Made by a program: the position numbers and the translations under genes | DNA from: Pseudogemmobacter faecipullorum | Lineage (GTDB): Bacteria > Pseudomonadota > Alphaproteobacteria > Rhodobacterales > Rhodobacteraceae | DNA: 64,000 nt | Direction of reading: 5' to 3' | Assembly: GCF_020539525.1 (NCBI RefSeq) | Contig: NZ_JACDXX010000008.1 | Location: 62,001 to 126,000, forward strand | The notes under the pieces: generated by a model | What the model saw: the letters and a program-made list of their open reading frames with translations, nothing else | Database searches by the model: none | Told to the model about the DNA's origin: nothing | Shown here: one piece after another, positions 35,848 to 44,119 of the stretch | How positions within the stretch are numbered: the stretch's first letter is position 1 | Layout: each line of letters begins with the position of its first letter

Positions 35848-36243
35848 ATGAAACAATATCTGATGGCCGCAGGCCTTGGCCTGACCCTTCTGTCGCCGCA
35901 GCTCGCCTCGGCGCAGGACTTCGTGCAAAGCGGCTCCTCCGATATGCTGCCGCAGCAGGATGGCCAGTCGCTGTTTAACGCGGTCTGCTCGGGCTGCCAT
36001 ATGGCTGACGGCCGCGGTGCCGAAGGCGCAGGGCATTATCCGCCGCTTGCAAACAGCGAATTCGTTGAATCGCCGGAAGCTGTCGCGACCTGGATTATCA
36101 ACGGCTATCGCGCCATGCCGCCGCTCGGCGGGATCATGGACGACGCTCAGGTCGCCGAAGTGGTGAACTATGTGCGCCACAATCTCGGCAATGACTATGA
36201 AGGTCAGATGACTGCCGAGGATGTAGCGGCCCTGCGCGAATAA
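35848..36243 (+). CDS. Monohaem c-type cytochrome, periplasmic
   Basis: A 131-residue class I cytochrome c with a cleaved signal peptide ('LASAQDF'). Haem is bound at C47-S-G-C50-H51; M90 in 'YRAMPPLGG' is the likely distal ligand. One haem site only. ATG 35848 was chosen over ATG 35842 because the AAAAGGA site is 7 nt before it. It lies between the exported flavin amine oxidase and the exported RidA gene, and is the probable electron acceptor of the former, feeding a terminal oxidase or another cytochrome. Confidence 0.88.
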   Translation: MKQYLMAAGLGLTLLSPQLASAQDFVQSGSSDMLPQQDGQSLFNAVCSGCHMADGRGAEGAGHYPPLANSEFVESPEAVATWIINGYRAMPPLGGIMDDAQVAEVVNYVRHNLGNDYEGQMTAEDVAALRE

Positions 36244-36250
36244 AACCGGT

Positions 36251-36276
36251 CCCGGCCCGGATCACACCGGGCCGGG
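36251..36276 (+). promoter_or_regulatory. Intercistronic hairpin between cytochrome c and RidA genes
   Basis: Perfect 10-bp GC stem CCCGGCCCGG / CCGGGCCGGG with a 6-nt ATCACA loop, no T-run, 8 nt after the cytochrome stop. Likely an mRNA-stability element that favours the upstream part of the transcript. Confidence 0.5.
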
Positions 36277-36303
36277 GCTCCCCCCTGAACAGGATAAGAC
36301 CTG

Positions 36304-36792
36304 ATGAACAAGACATTCGTTTCTGCCGCCCTGCTCGCCCTGCTGCCGCTCTCCGCTGCACAGGCCGAGGTCATCCGCCACAAGACCCCCGGTTCGGACT
36401 TCCCGATTGCCCGGGCGGTTGAAGTGCCGGGCGGCGCGACCACCGTCTATGTCAGCGGCGCGGTGCCGCAGCCTGCTGATGCCTCGCTCGACGCTGCCAG
36501 CGCCGAAGCCTGGGGCGACACCAAAACCCAGACCATCTCGGTCCTGAATGGGATTGAGGCCACCCTGAAAGATCTCGATCTGACCATGGGCGATGTGGTG
36601 AAGATGCAGGTCTACCTCGTTGCCCCCGAGGGCGCTCCGGCCGACTTCTCCGGCTTCATGGAAGGCTATACCCAGTTCTTCGGCACTGAGGCTCAGCCAA
36701 ATCTGCCCGCACGTTCGGCTATGATCGTCGACGCCCTGGTCCACCCGCGCTGGCTGGTGGAAATTGAGGTGACGGCAGTCCGTCCGCAGTGA
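36304..36792 (+). CDS. Exported RidA/YjgF-family protein
   Basis: A 162-residue Rid-family protein carrying a clear signal peptide (cleavage after 'SAAQA'), which is uncommon since RidA normally works in the cytosol. The catalytic Arg of RidA is kept as R137 in 'NLPARSAMIVDAL', and E153 in 'LVEIEVTAV' matches the conserved Glu, so imine hydrolysis is plausible. As the third gene after the exported amine oxidase and cytochrome c, it would hydrolyse the imine made by the oxidase to a ketone or aldehyde plus ammonia in the periplasm. The role is inferred from context and family. Confidence 0.85.
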   Translation: MNKTFVSAALLALLPLSAAQAEVIRHKTPGSDFPIARAVEVPGGATTVYVSGAVPQPADASLDAASAEAWGDTKTQTISVLNGIEATLKDLDLTMGDVVKMQVYLVAPEGAPADFSGFMEGYTQFFGTEAQPNLPARSAMIVDALVHPRWLVEIEVTAVRPQ

Positions 36793-36843
36793 TGGCAGCT
36801 GCGGCTGCGGGCATAAACCCTGAAGCCGCAAACCGCTCAGAAA

Positions 36844-36873
36844 AGGCAGGCCCCCTCCCGGGCCTGCCTTTTT
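36844..36873 (+). terminator. Intrinsic terminator after RidA gene
   Basis: Perfect 10-bp stem AGGCAGGCCC / GGGCCTGCCT, loop CCTCCC, ending in a run of five Ts; on the opposite strand an A-run gives a matching T-run, so it can serve both the RidA operon and the converging DUF1513 operon. Confidence 0.88.
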
Positions 36874-36939
36874 GCCGGTCTGCACCTTTTTGACGACCTG
36901 GATTGGCGAAAACAGACCCGGCCCTGAAACCTCAGCGCC

Positions 36940-38010
36940 TCAGAGCGCGATCAGGTGATTGTCCCAGGCCAGATTGCTGTTGCTTTGCAAGGGTCGCAAC
37001 CCCTCCGCCCGGCAGTCCCAGATTACCCCCTGGCCATCGGTTGCAATCAGCCCCTCTGCCCCGGCCGAAAGGCCACAGATATCGGCGCGGCGATGCATCG
37101 CAACCGGCTCTCCCGCCGCGTTAAACAGCATCACCACCCCGCCCACCGGTGAGGTAATCCCGATCAGATCGCCCGCGCGGCTGATCGCAACCGATCCGGC
37201 ATAGCCTTTCATCGCGAAATCATGGCCCGGCTCCGCCGTGCAGAGCTGCACCGCCCCGCCGCGGCGATGCAGGCCAAGCTGTGGCACAGCCTCGCCCGGA
37301 TCGCCCTCCCATTGCATGGCGAAAGCCACGAGACCGTCGCGTGATAAAGCCAGATGGCGGATCGAATTCTGTGCCAGCCCGGGCGGCAGGATCACCTGTT
37401 CAAGCAGCTCGCCCCCGGTCGAGATATAGCTCAGACTGGGCTGCATCTGCCCGAGGTTCAGCTTGCTGCGGTCACTGGGGTCGGTCTGGATCCCGCCATT
37501 CGCGATCACCAGCACATCATCGGAATGGCGCAAAATCTCATGCGGACCAATGCCGCCGCTTGGCCATTCACCAATCCGCCGATAGCCCGCCGCCACCTCC
37601 CAGACACCGATCCGCCCCGCTGAACCCTCGGCAATGACCTCAGAGGTGTAAAGCAGCGCACCATCGGCCGAATAGGCGCCATGGCCGTTAAACTGCCGGC
37701 CTTCCGGCGGGGTAAGGCGTGTTCTGACGCTGCCACGGCTGCAGTCAAGCACCATGGCAAAGCGCCCGGGCCTGCGGGCGAAAGCCACGGCTTCGGCCCG
37801 GCGGGGATGCGCCGTTGCCGCATGGCCCCGCGCGGGCAGCGGCAGGGCAAAGCAGCTCTCACCCGTGGCGCTGATCCCATGCAGCCAATGCGCCCCCTCG
37901 CCGTCACGGGCCGCAGCCAGAAAGGCCGGATCGCCGACATCTGCCCAGCCCGGACAGGGCAGAGCGGTGACCGCAAGCAGAGAGGCCAGAAATCCGCGTC
38001 GGCTGGTCAT
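36940..38010 (-). CDS. DUF1513 protein, Tat-exported (iron-linked imelysin operon)
   Basis: A 356-residue protein of the DUF1513 family with a twin-arginine signal ('TSRRGFLASLLAVTALP'). Repeated strands such as 'GHGAYSADGALLYTSEV' and 'IRHLALSRDGLVAFAMQW' suggest a beta-propeller. Family members stand next to imelysins and di-haem oxidoreductases in an iron-regulated operon, as here, but no activity is known to me. The ATG at 38010 is 2 nt after the stop of the upstream imelysin gene. Long open frames upstream of the ATG and on the other strand are high-GC artefacts. Confidence 0.85.
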   Translation of the reverse strand: MTSRRGFLASLLAVTALPCPGWADVGDPAFLAAARDGEGAHWLHGISATGESCFALPLPARGHAATAHPRRAEAVAFARRPGRFAMVLDCSRGSVRTRLTPPEGRQFNGHGAYSADGALLYTSEVIAEGSAGRIGVWEVAAGYRRIGEWPSGGIGPHEILRHSDDVLVIANGGIQTDPSDRSKLNLGQMQPSLSYISTGGELLEQVILPPGLAQNSIRHLALSRDGLVAFAMQWEGDPGEAVPQLGLHRRGGAVQLCTAEPGHDFAMKGYAGSVAISRAGDLIGITSPVGGVVMLFNAAGEPVAMHRRADICGLSAGAEGLIATDGQGVIWDCRAEGLRPLQSNSNLAWDNHLIAL

Positions 38011-38011
38011 G

Positions 38012-39004
38012 TCAGTCTCTGTCCTGGGAGTTAAAGCCGGTATCCACCGCCAGCGAGGGGCCAAGCTCGGATCGCAGCGTGTCGCGCAGGGCAAGGATCT
38101 CCTGGCGCAAAGCCTCGCCCTGCTGCCAGGGGCCCGGCGTGCCAAAGTCCGCCAGAGTGCTTTCCGGCAGCGCCCGGGCGCTGGCCAGCACCGCATCAAA
38201 GGCCTTACGGCTGCGCGGCAGCGAGGGGTTCATCGCCAGGGCAAACCCGCGCAGCCCCTCCAGCGACAGCGTGATATTGCGCAGGGACCGGCCCGAAAGC
38301 CGGGCCTCGGCCCGCTCCGGGCGGGGCTTTTCTGCCGTGCCGAGTGGCCGGCCCAGCCTTTGCCCGGCGTTGAACTCCAGCCCCGAAATCAGCTGGGTGA
38401 AAAGCGCTCGCCTGGATTCGCTCAGCGACAGAAACTGTGTATTCCCCGGCGCGCCCGGCTCAAGCAAGAGCTGGTCAATCCCGCCATTCCAGCCCGCCTC
38501 AAGCGCCCGGGCCGAGGCAGAGAGGTCAGCGGTCAGCGCCTTTGTAAGGGCGCAGCTATAGTCATCTGCCCTGAACGCCGGATCAAACAGCAAGGGCTCA
38601 AGCCCGGTAAAGCCCCGCGCGGCCACGGAAATCTGCGAAAAGGCGGCCGGATCGGTAACCACCGGATTTTGCTCACGGATCAGCCCGGCAAGGGTGCGCG
38701 CGCCCGAGCCTTTCGGATCGGGCCAGAACAGGATGGCCAGCGAAAGCCCGCCTTCTTCGGCGGGCCCCAGATGCAGATGCGCCACCCCCATCCAGGCATC
38801 CTGCGCCGCATGGAAGGCCTCGCGCAGCCCGGCCGGGGCACAGTCTTTCTGCGCCGCCTGATCCAGCCTCTCTGTCGCTGCGCTGAAAGCGCTATAGCCC
38901 GGCCGGGCATGATCCTGCACCACCTCAGCCACATCAGCGCGCCCGATCCCCGCCGCGAACAGCGGCAGGATCAGCGCGATGGCCGGAAGAAAACCGTTTC
39001 GCAT
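38012..39004 (-). CDS. Imelysin-family periplasmic protein, second copy
   Basis: A 330-residue imelysin (peptidase M75/EfeO-related) with a signal peptide ending at 'GIGRADV'. These proteins are iron-regulated and probably bind iron or haem in the periplasm; proteolytic activity is doubtful. The GxHxxE motif of the family is altered here: the matching segment reads 'GFTGLE', with Thr for His. The ATG overlaps the stop of the di-haem protein gene by one base and its stop is next to the DUF1513 start, so the four genes form one operon. Confidence 0.85.
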   Translation of the reverse strand: MRNGFLPAIALILPLFAAGIGRADVAEVVQDHARPGYSAFSAATERLDQAAQKDCAPAGLREAFHAAQDAWMGVAHLHLGPAEEGGLSLAILFWPDPKGSGARTLAGLIREQNPVVTDPAAFSQISVAARGFTGLEPLLFDPAFRADDYSCALTKALTADLSASARALEAGWNGGIDQLLLEPGAPGNTQFLSLSESRRALFTQLISGLEFNAGQRLGRPLGTAEKPRPERAEARLSGRSLRNITLSLEGLRGFALAMNPSLPRSRKAFDAVLASARALPESTLADFGTPGPWQQGEALRQEILALRDTLRSELGPSLAVDTGFNSQDRD

Positions 39005-40587
39005 CAGAGGCTCTCCAGAAAACGGATCAGGGCGTTTCGGTCAGAGGCGGGCAGAGTAATCACCCCATCCCGGGCGGGCGCGGCCTCGCCGCCATGCCAG
39101 AGCACTGCCTCAAGCAGATTGCGTGCCCGGCCATCGTGTAGAAACTGGGTATGGCCGCTGACCTTTGCCGTCATGCCAATCCCCCAGAGCGGCGCCGTGC
39201 GCCATTCCCGGCCCTCCGCCCGGCCCTCGGGGCGATGATCGGCCAGGCCCTCCCCCATGTCATGCAGCAAAAGATCAGTATAGGGCCAGATCAGCTGAAA
39301 GCTCTGCTCGGGCTGGTCCTGCAGCCGGTCGGTGACGAATTTCGGCTGATGGCAGGCCGTACAGCGCAGATCGTAAAACACCGCCTTGCCGCGCAAAACC
39401 TGCGGATCATCCACATCGCCCCGGGCCGGAACCCCGAGGTTGCGCGCGTAAAAGCTCACCAGATCAAGGCTGGCCGCATCCACCTCCAGCCCGTCGCGTA
39501 TGCCGGCTTCCTGGCCATGCTCTGCCCTGCGGCACTCAGCCTGCGCTTGAGTGCAATCGCCCCAGGGCTCGGGGTGATGCGGCGTCGAGAGCCCGAGATC
39601 ACCGGCAAACGCATCCGCCGACTGATCGGCAATCGTCGCCGTCCCGGCTTTATGCCCGAAGCGCCCCAGCATCAGCCTGCCGGTGGAAAAAGACTGCGCC
39701 AGATTGGCCCGGCCCGATATGCCATCGCCATTCAGATCATCCGGATCTGCCAGGGCGAGAATATCGCTGGCCGGAATGGCTTCGAGCAGGCCCAGCCCGA
39801 TCATCTGCGGCGCCACACGCGGCGAGAGCATGACATCTGCCGCCAGCGGCCCATAGGCCGGATCCGCCACCGAATAGCGCGGCTGGCGCAGACTGACTTT
39901 CGTCCCGTCAGCCAGAACCAGCAGCTCTTCGTGCCAGAGGATCTCCATGCGCCCCTCGGCCTTCTGGCCAGGGGTGGCGAAATCCTGCAGCTGACTGCCA
40001 TAGACCGGCTCGGGACGGGTGGCGATCCAGCCCTCAATCTCAGCCGCCGCCTTGGCCTGGTCGGCGGCACTGGCAGGAACAGAGAGCCGCAGGAACATAG
40101 AAACCGCATTCTCTCCGGGGGTTTCCGGCGGATGGCCCCGCCCGTCCTTCAGATGGCAATCCTGACAGGCCCTGGCATTATAGAGCGGGCCAAGCCCGTC
40201 AGAGGCCCGGGTTGAGGCCGGCGAAGCGACCCAGCTTTTGCGGAACAAAGCATTGCCGAGCTTGAAATCCATCTCACGCGCAAAGGGCATATTCGCCGAA
40301 GACAGCGAGAAGGCATCGGCGCTGTCGCGCCGCCGCACCGTCGCGGCCCCGGCCGACTGCGCCTCAAAGGGCTCGGCTTTGTCAAAATCAGCAGGCGGGG
40401 CCAGAACCCTGGCAATGCGGGCGGCTTCTTCGGCGCTGCGCGGCACCACCGCCAGCGGGCTGGCGGCAGAGAGGGGCAGATCCTGCCCCGCCGGTACGCC
40501 TTCCCCCGCCGTCAGGACAGCAGATCCCGCCACAAGCAGCGCGAACCCCAGCCCCAGCGCCGGCCCCTTCCCCTTCGCCCGCATCAT
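39004..40587 (-). CDS. Di-haem oxidoreductase (DUF1111/DHOR family)
   Basis: A 527-residue exported protein with two haem c motifs, C141-Q-D-C144-H145 and C409-T-A-C412-H413. The C-terminal half resembles bacterial di-haem peroxidases. 'NDGxSGRAN'-type stretch 'LNGDGISGRANLAQSF' is characteristic of the DHOR family. The signal segment is at about 10-28. It sits between two imelysin genes, the typical arrangement of this iron-linked operon. The likely role is periplasmic electron transfer, perhaps reducing or oxidising iron for uptake; the family has no firmly known reaction. Confidence 0.88.
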   Translation of the reverse strand: MMRAKGKGPALGLGFALLVAGSAVLTAGEGVPAGQDLPLSAASPLAVVPRSAEEAARIARVLAPPADFDKAEPFEAQSAGAATVRRRDSADAFSLSSANMPFAREMDFKLGNALFRKSWVASPASTRASDGLGPLYNARACQDCHLKDGRGHPPETPGENAVSMFLRLSVPASAADQAKAAAEIEGWIATRPEPVYGSQLQDFATPGQKAEGRMEILWHEELLVLADGTKVSLRQPRYSVADPAYGPLAADVMLSPRVAPQMIGLGLLEAIPASDILALADPDDLNGDGISGRANLAQSFSTGRLMLGRFGHKAGTATIADQSADAFAGDLGLSTPHHPEPWGDCTQAQAECRRAEHGQEAGIRDGLEVDAASLDLVSFYARNLGVPARGDVDDPQVLRGKAVFYDLRCTACHQPKFVTDRLQDQPEQSFQLIWPYTDLLLHDMGEGLADHRPEGRAEGREWRTAPLWGIGMTAKVSGHTQFLHDGRARNLLEAVLWHGGEAAPARDGVITLPASDRNALIRFLESL

Positions 40588-40660
40588 CAGAGCTCAGCCT
40601 GGCCTCGCCTTTCGGCTCCACAGCCCCCGGCCTGCAAAGGCTGGCAAGGCCGCGCGCCGC

Positions 40661-41923
40661 TCACCGGAACACCGCTTCCGGGCTGTCGAGGCTGTCCGAA
40701 CCCTCAAAATCAATCTTTGACAGGCCCAGCACCGCCACCGCCCGCTCGATCGAGCCGGTCTGGGTCACAAGGGCCGCAATCGCATCTCCGAGCAGCTTCT
40801 CTCCCTCCAGATTGCCCGGTGCGATCATCTGATCATAAGCGAGGCCGGCTTCAGCCGCGGCTTTCACCGCACCAAGCGCCGCAACCGAGGCCGCAAGCTC
40901 GCTTTTCAGCCGGGCATCCACCTCCGGATCAGCAGCGGCAACCAGATCAGCAAGCGAGGCCCCTGACACCTGGCTGCCATCGGTCCGGGTATAGCTGCCA
41001 AGATAGGCGTCGCGGATGCCAAGCCCGTCATAATAATGGCTGTTATGGGTGTTATCCGAGAAGCAGTCATGCTCTTCCTCGGGATCATTCAGCATCAGCC
41101 CGAGCTTCATCCGCTCGCCCGCCAGCTCGCCATAAGACAGGCTGCCCATGCCGGTCACCATGGCAACCAGACCAGCCTGGGGATCCGCCGTCACCGCCTC
41201 ACGGGCTGCGCCACCCTCCTGCCAGTTTGCCAGCATTTCCTGCAGATCTGTGACCAGCAGATCGCTTGCCGCCTGCAGATAGGCGGCGCGGCGGTCACAA
41301 TTGCCACCGCTGCAGCCCTCGCCGGTCACATAATCGGTATAGGGCCGGTTGCCCGCCCCCGGCCCGGTTCCATTCAGATCCTGGCCCCAGAGCAGAAATT
41401 CAATCGCATGATAGCCGGTGGCAACATTGGCCTCGATCCCATCCGCCTCATGCAGCACATCGGCCAGCAGTTCAGGCGTGATCACGCTGGCATCAATCTC
41501 ACGGCCCGAAAGGCTGAATTTCGGGGTGGCGATCACATTGAGCTGTGCCAGATCATTGTCTTCTGAGCGCGCCGTATCCCCGGCCACAGAATCAATCAGC
41601 CCCTCATCCAGCGGCCAGGAGTTCACCCGCCCCTCCCAGTCATCAACCAGCGGATTGCCAAAGCGGTAGACCTCGGTCTGCTGATAGGGCACCCGCGCCG
41701 CAAGCCAGGCCGAACGCGCCGCCTGCAGGCTGCTCTCCGACGGGGCAGCGATCAGGGCTTGCACCGCCCCCTGCAGCGCCTCGGCGCTGTTCAGGCTGTC
41801 TTCATATTTGGCGGCGGCAATCTCGGCATAAGTGGCGACGACCTGCGCCGGATCTGCCGCCCGGGCGACGAGGGGGCTGAGCGCAACCCCCATGAAAACG
41901 GCAAGAGGGGAAAGCTTGATCAT
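40661..41923 (-). CDS. Imelysin, iron-regulated protein A (IrpA) type
   Basis: A 420-residue imelysin with a signal peptide (cleavage at 'ARAADP'). The family motif GxHxxE is intact at 170-175 ('GYHAIEFLLWGQD'). 'RVPYQQTEVYRFGNPLVDDWEGRVNSWPLDE' region is typical of IrpA/ICMP proteins. First gene of the operon imelysin, di-haem oxidoreductase, imelysin, DUF1513. A TGA-N9-TCA site lies 76 bp before the ATG, in line with iron control. The role is presumed periplasmic iron or haem binding for uptake. Confidence 0.9.
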   Translation of the reverse strand: MIKLSPLAVFMGVALSPLVARAADPAQVVATYAEIAAAKYEDSLNSAEALQGAVQALIAAPSESSLQAARSAWLAARVPYQQTEVYRFGNPLVDDWEGRVNSWPLDEGLIDSVAGDTARSEDNDLAQLNVIATPKFSLSGREIDASVITPELLADVLHEADGIEANVATGYHAIEFLLWGQDLNGTGPGAGNRPYTDYVTGEGCSGGNCDRRAAYLQAASDLLVTDLQEMLANWQEGGAAREAVTADPQAGLVAMVTGMGSLSYGELAGERMKLGLMLNDPEEEHDCFSDNTHNSHYYDGLGIRDAYLGSYTRTDGSQVSGASLADLVAAADPEVDARLKSELAASVAALGAVKAAAEAGLAYDQMIAPGNLEGEKLLGDAIAALVTQTGSIERAVAVLGLSKIDFEGSDSLDSPEAVFR

Positions 41924-41998
41924 GGTTCTGGTTCCACGGGCTCAGAGGAGAGGGCGACAGAAAAGGCAGTGCGGGCAGAACGGCTGGCCCGTTATTAC

Positions 41999-42013
41999 TG
42001 ACTGTTTCTGTCA
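41999..42013. promoter_or_regulatory. Candidate Iron-Rhodo-box upstream of imelysin operon
   Basis: TGACTGTTTCTGTCA is exactly TGA-N9-TCA, with the inverted repeat extending to CTGAC/GTCAG. This is the pattern reported from comparative genomics as the iron-responsive box of Rhodobacteraceae. It lies 76 bp upstream of the first imelysin gene and after the YaeQ gene end at 42076, in the only space where this operon's promoter can be. Confidence 0.65.
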
Positions 42014-42075
42014 GACCTGTAAAGCGTGCTCTGTGCCCCCCTGCCCCGCGCGGCCATCCGGGCGGGAAAGCTGGA

Positions 42076-42621
42076 TCAGGCCGCGTCTTTCCACGGTTCC
42101 GGAGTGATATAGAGGATCGTATCCTCAACACTGACCATCACTTCGCCATCCTGAATATTGACCTGCAGCCGCATCGAACGGCTCGCCTGGCGCGCCAGTT
42201 CGACAGTGCTGCTTTGCGCCAGGTTGAACACCCGCAGATTTTCGAACCGCGTCGTGCTGCCCCTGATTTTGCCCCACCACATTTCAGCGGCGCTGCCGCC
42301 GTAGCTATAGACCACCACCTGATCGGCCTTGCTGCAGGACTGGCGCAGCACCTTCTCACCCGGCAGGCCAAGCGCGACCCAGAGTTCCAGCTCGCCGCTC
42401 AGGCTTTTCTGCCAGATATCGGGCTCGCCTTCCGTAGAAATGCCCCGGGTCATCTCGAGGCTCTCATGGGCATTCAGCGCAAAGGCCAGAATGCGGATCA
42501 TAAGCCGTTCATCCGTCTCGGAAGGATGTTTCGCGACGGTCAGCTTATGGGTTTCGTAATAGTGACGATCCATATCAGAGACCGAAAGTTCGACTTTATA
42601 GATAGTGGCATTCTGCGCCAT
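42076..42621 (-). CDS. YaeQ family protein
   Basis: A 181-residue YaeQ protein, a PD-(D/E)XK-like fold of unknown cellular role. Recognised by 'MAQNATIYKVELSVSDMDR' at the start, 'VAKHPSETDERLMIRILAFALNA' and 'YSYGGSAAEMWW'. ATG 42621 begins the conserved N-terminus; the frame continues 16 codons upstream without family similarity. It is a stand-alone gene in a block of minus-strand genes. Confidence 0.88.
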   Translation of the reverse strand: MAQNATIYKVELSVSDMDRHYYETHKLTVAKHPSETDERLMIRILAFALNAHESLEMTRGISTEGEPDIWQKSLSGELELWVALGLPGEKVLRQSCSKADQVVVYSYGGSAAEMWWGKIRGSTTRFENLRVFNLAQSSTVELARQASRSMRLQVNIQDGEVMVSVEDTILYITPEPWKDAA

Positions 42622-42762
42622 GGTCCGGCCCTGTCTTGCGAAGATTGCGGTGTGTAGGGCCGTTGCCACGCCAAAGAAAGCCCAAACTCTGCCGCCTGGC
42701 GCCGGTGCGGCGCCTCAGGTGCAGGACGAAAGGGGGGAAGAAGGCACCGGAGCGCCCCCTAC

Positions 42763-43875
42763 TCAGCCTTTGAACGGGATCAGCAGGTTTTTCAGACCAT
42801 GCGGCTGGCAGCGCAGATATTGCGGCGCGCAGGTCATCTGCTCGCCAAGCTCTGCCGCGGCATGCCAGGGCCAGCGCGGATCGTAAAGCGCGACGCGGGC
42901 AATGGCGATCAGATCGGCCTCGCCCGCCGCAAGGATCGCCTCGGCCTGCTGCGCTTCGGTGATCAGACCGACCGCAATAACCGGAATCCCCAGCCCCGGG
43001 CGCAGAGCCGCGGCAAGCGGCACCTGATAGCCCGGCCCGACGGGGATCTCCTGACGCCGGTCGAGGCCACCGCTCGAGACATGGATCGCCGCCGCCCCCC
43101 CGGCCTCCAGCGCCTGGGCAAAAGCAAGGCTGCTGGCCACATCCCATCCGCCCTCGACCCAGTCGGTGGCCGAAAGGCGGACAATCACCGGACGCCCGGC
43201 CGGGAAAGCGGCGCGCATGGCCCGGAACACTGCCAGCGGGAAGCGCATCCGGTTTTCCAGACTGCCGCCATACTGGTCCTGGCGCTGGTTTGACAGCGGC
43301 GAGAGGAACTGATGCAGCAGATAGCCATGCGCCGCATGCAGCTCAATCGCGTCATAACCCAGACGGCCAGCGCGGCGGGCGGTATCGGCAAAAGCCGCGA
43401 TGAGGCGGGCAAGGCCCGCATCGTCCAGCTCGAGAGGTGCGACCTCGCCCTCACCGAAAGCGAGGGGCGAGGGGGCCACCGGCTGCCAGTGGCGCGGATC
43501 CTGCGGGCCAAGCTGCGCGCCACCCTTCCAGGGCTGATCACAGCCCGCCTTGCGCCCGGCATGGGCGATCTGCAACGCCAGCGGCATCGGCGACCAGGCG
43601 CGCACCCCCTCCAGCACCCGCCGCATCGCAGCCTCGGTCGCATCATCATAGAGCCCGATATCGGCCCATGAGATCCGGCCCGCAGGCTCAACCGCGCAGG
43701 CCTCGACGATCAGCAGGCCCGCCCCCGACAGGGCAAGCTGGCCGTAGTGGATCAGATGCCAGTCGGTCATCCGGCCCTCTTCGGCGGAATACTGGCACAT
43801 CGGCGCGATCACGATACGGTTGGCCAGCGGCAATGCGCCAAGCGACACCGGGCTGAAGAGTTCTGATCCGGCCAT
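42763..43875 (-). CDS. NADH:flavin oxidoreductase, old yellow enzyme (YqjM-like)
   Basis: FMN-dependent ene-reductase of 370 residues. YqjM-type features: 'IVIAPMCQYSAEEGRMTDWHLIHYG' (redox-tuning Cys and Tyr, Trp-His) read across one segment, 'LQIAHAGRKA', the catalytic-site 'ELHAAHGYLLHQFLSPLSN' with 'QDQYGGSLENRMRF', and 'AIARVALYDPRWPWHAA' near the C-terminus. It reduces activated C=C bonds of enones or similar using NAD(P)H. ATG 43875 starts the conserved barrel; the frame is open 71 codons further upstream through a Cys-rich CAG-repeat artefact. Confidence 0.9.
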   Translation of the reverse strand: MAGSELFSPVSLGALPLANRIVIAPMCQYSAEEGRMTDWHLIHYGQLALSGAGLLIVEACAVEPAGRISWADIGLYDDATEAAMRRVLEGVRAWSPMPLALQIAHAGRKAGCDQPWKGGAQLGPQDPRHWQPVAPSPLAFGEGEVAPLELDDAGLARLIAAFADTARRAGRLGYDAIELHAAHGYLLHQFLSPLSNQRQDQYGGSLENRMRFPLAVFRAMRAAFPAGRPVIVRLSATDWVEGGWDVASSLAFAQALEAGGAAAIHVSSGGLDRRQEIPVGPGYQVPLAAALRPGLGIPVIAVGLITEAQQAEAILAAGEADLIAIARVALYDPRWPWHAAAELGEQMTCAPQYLRCQPHGLKNLLIPFKG

Positions 43876-44119
43876 AGGGCACCCCCGTTCTGAAAATCCT
43901 GGATTGGGCATTCGCCCATCGCAGCAGCAGCAGCAGGAGTGCCCTGGCCGGGGGCAGAAAGGCAAGGGCCAGCGCCGCCTGATGTCCAGCCGCGCCTGAA
44001 GTTCTGAGCGATGTCGCTCAGCCCATGGCGGAAGGAATGGCAGCCTGGCCCGCATCTGCCGGCCGGTCAGCAGCCGGGAAAGCGGCATATGCGGGCGCGG
44101 CGCAAGGATGCACGCCGCC

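Noticed and set aside
37754-39238. Long plus-strand open frame opposite the imelysin and DUF1513 genes
   Set aside because: Spans three convincing minus-strand genes with signal peptides and haem or family motifs; low-complexity Arg/Gln/Pro-rich translation.
43919-43941. CAG-type trinucleotide repeat
   Set aside because: Only five to six units; short and probably chance in a GC-rich spacer upstream of the OYE gene.
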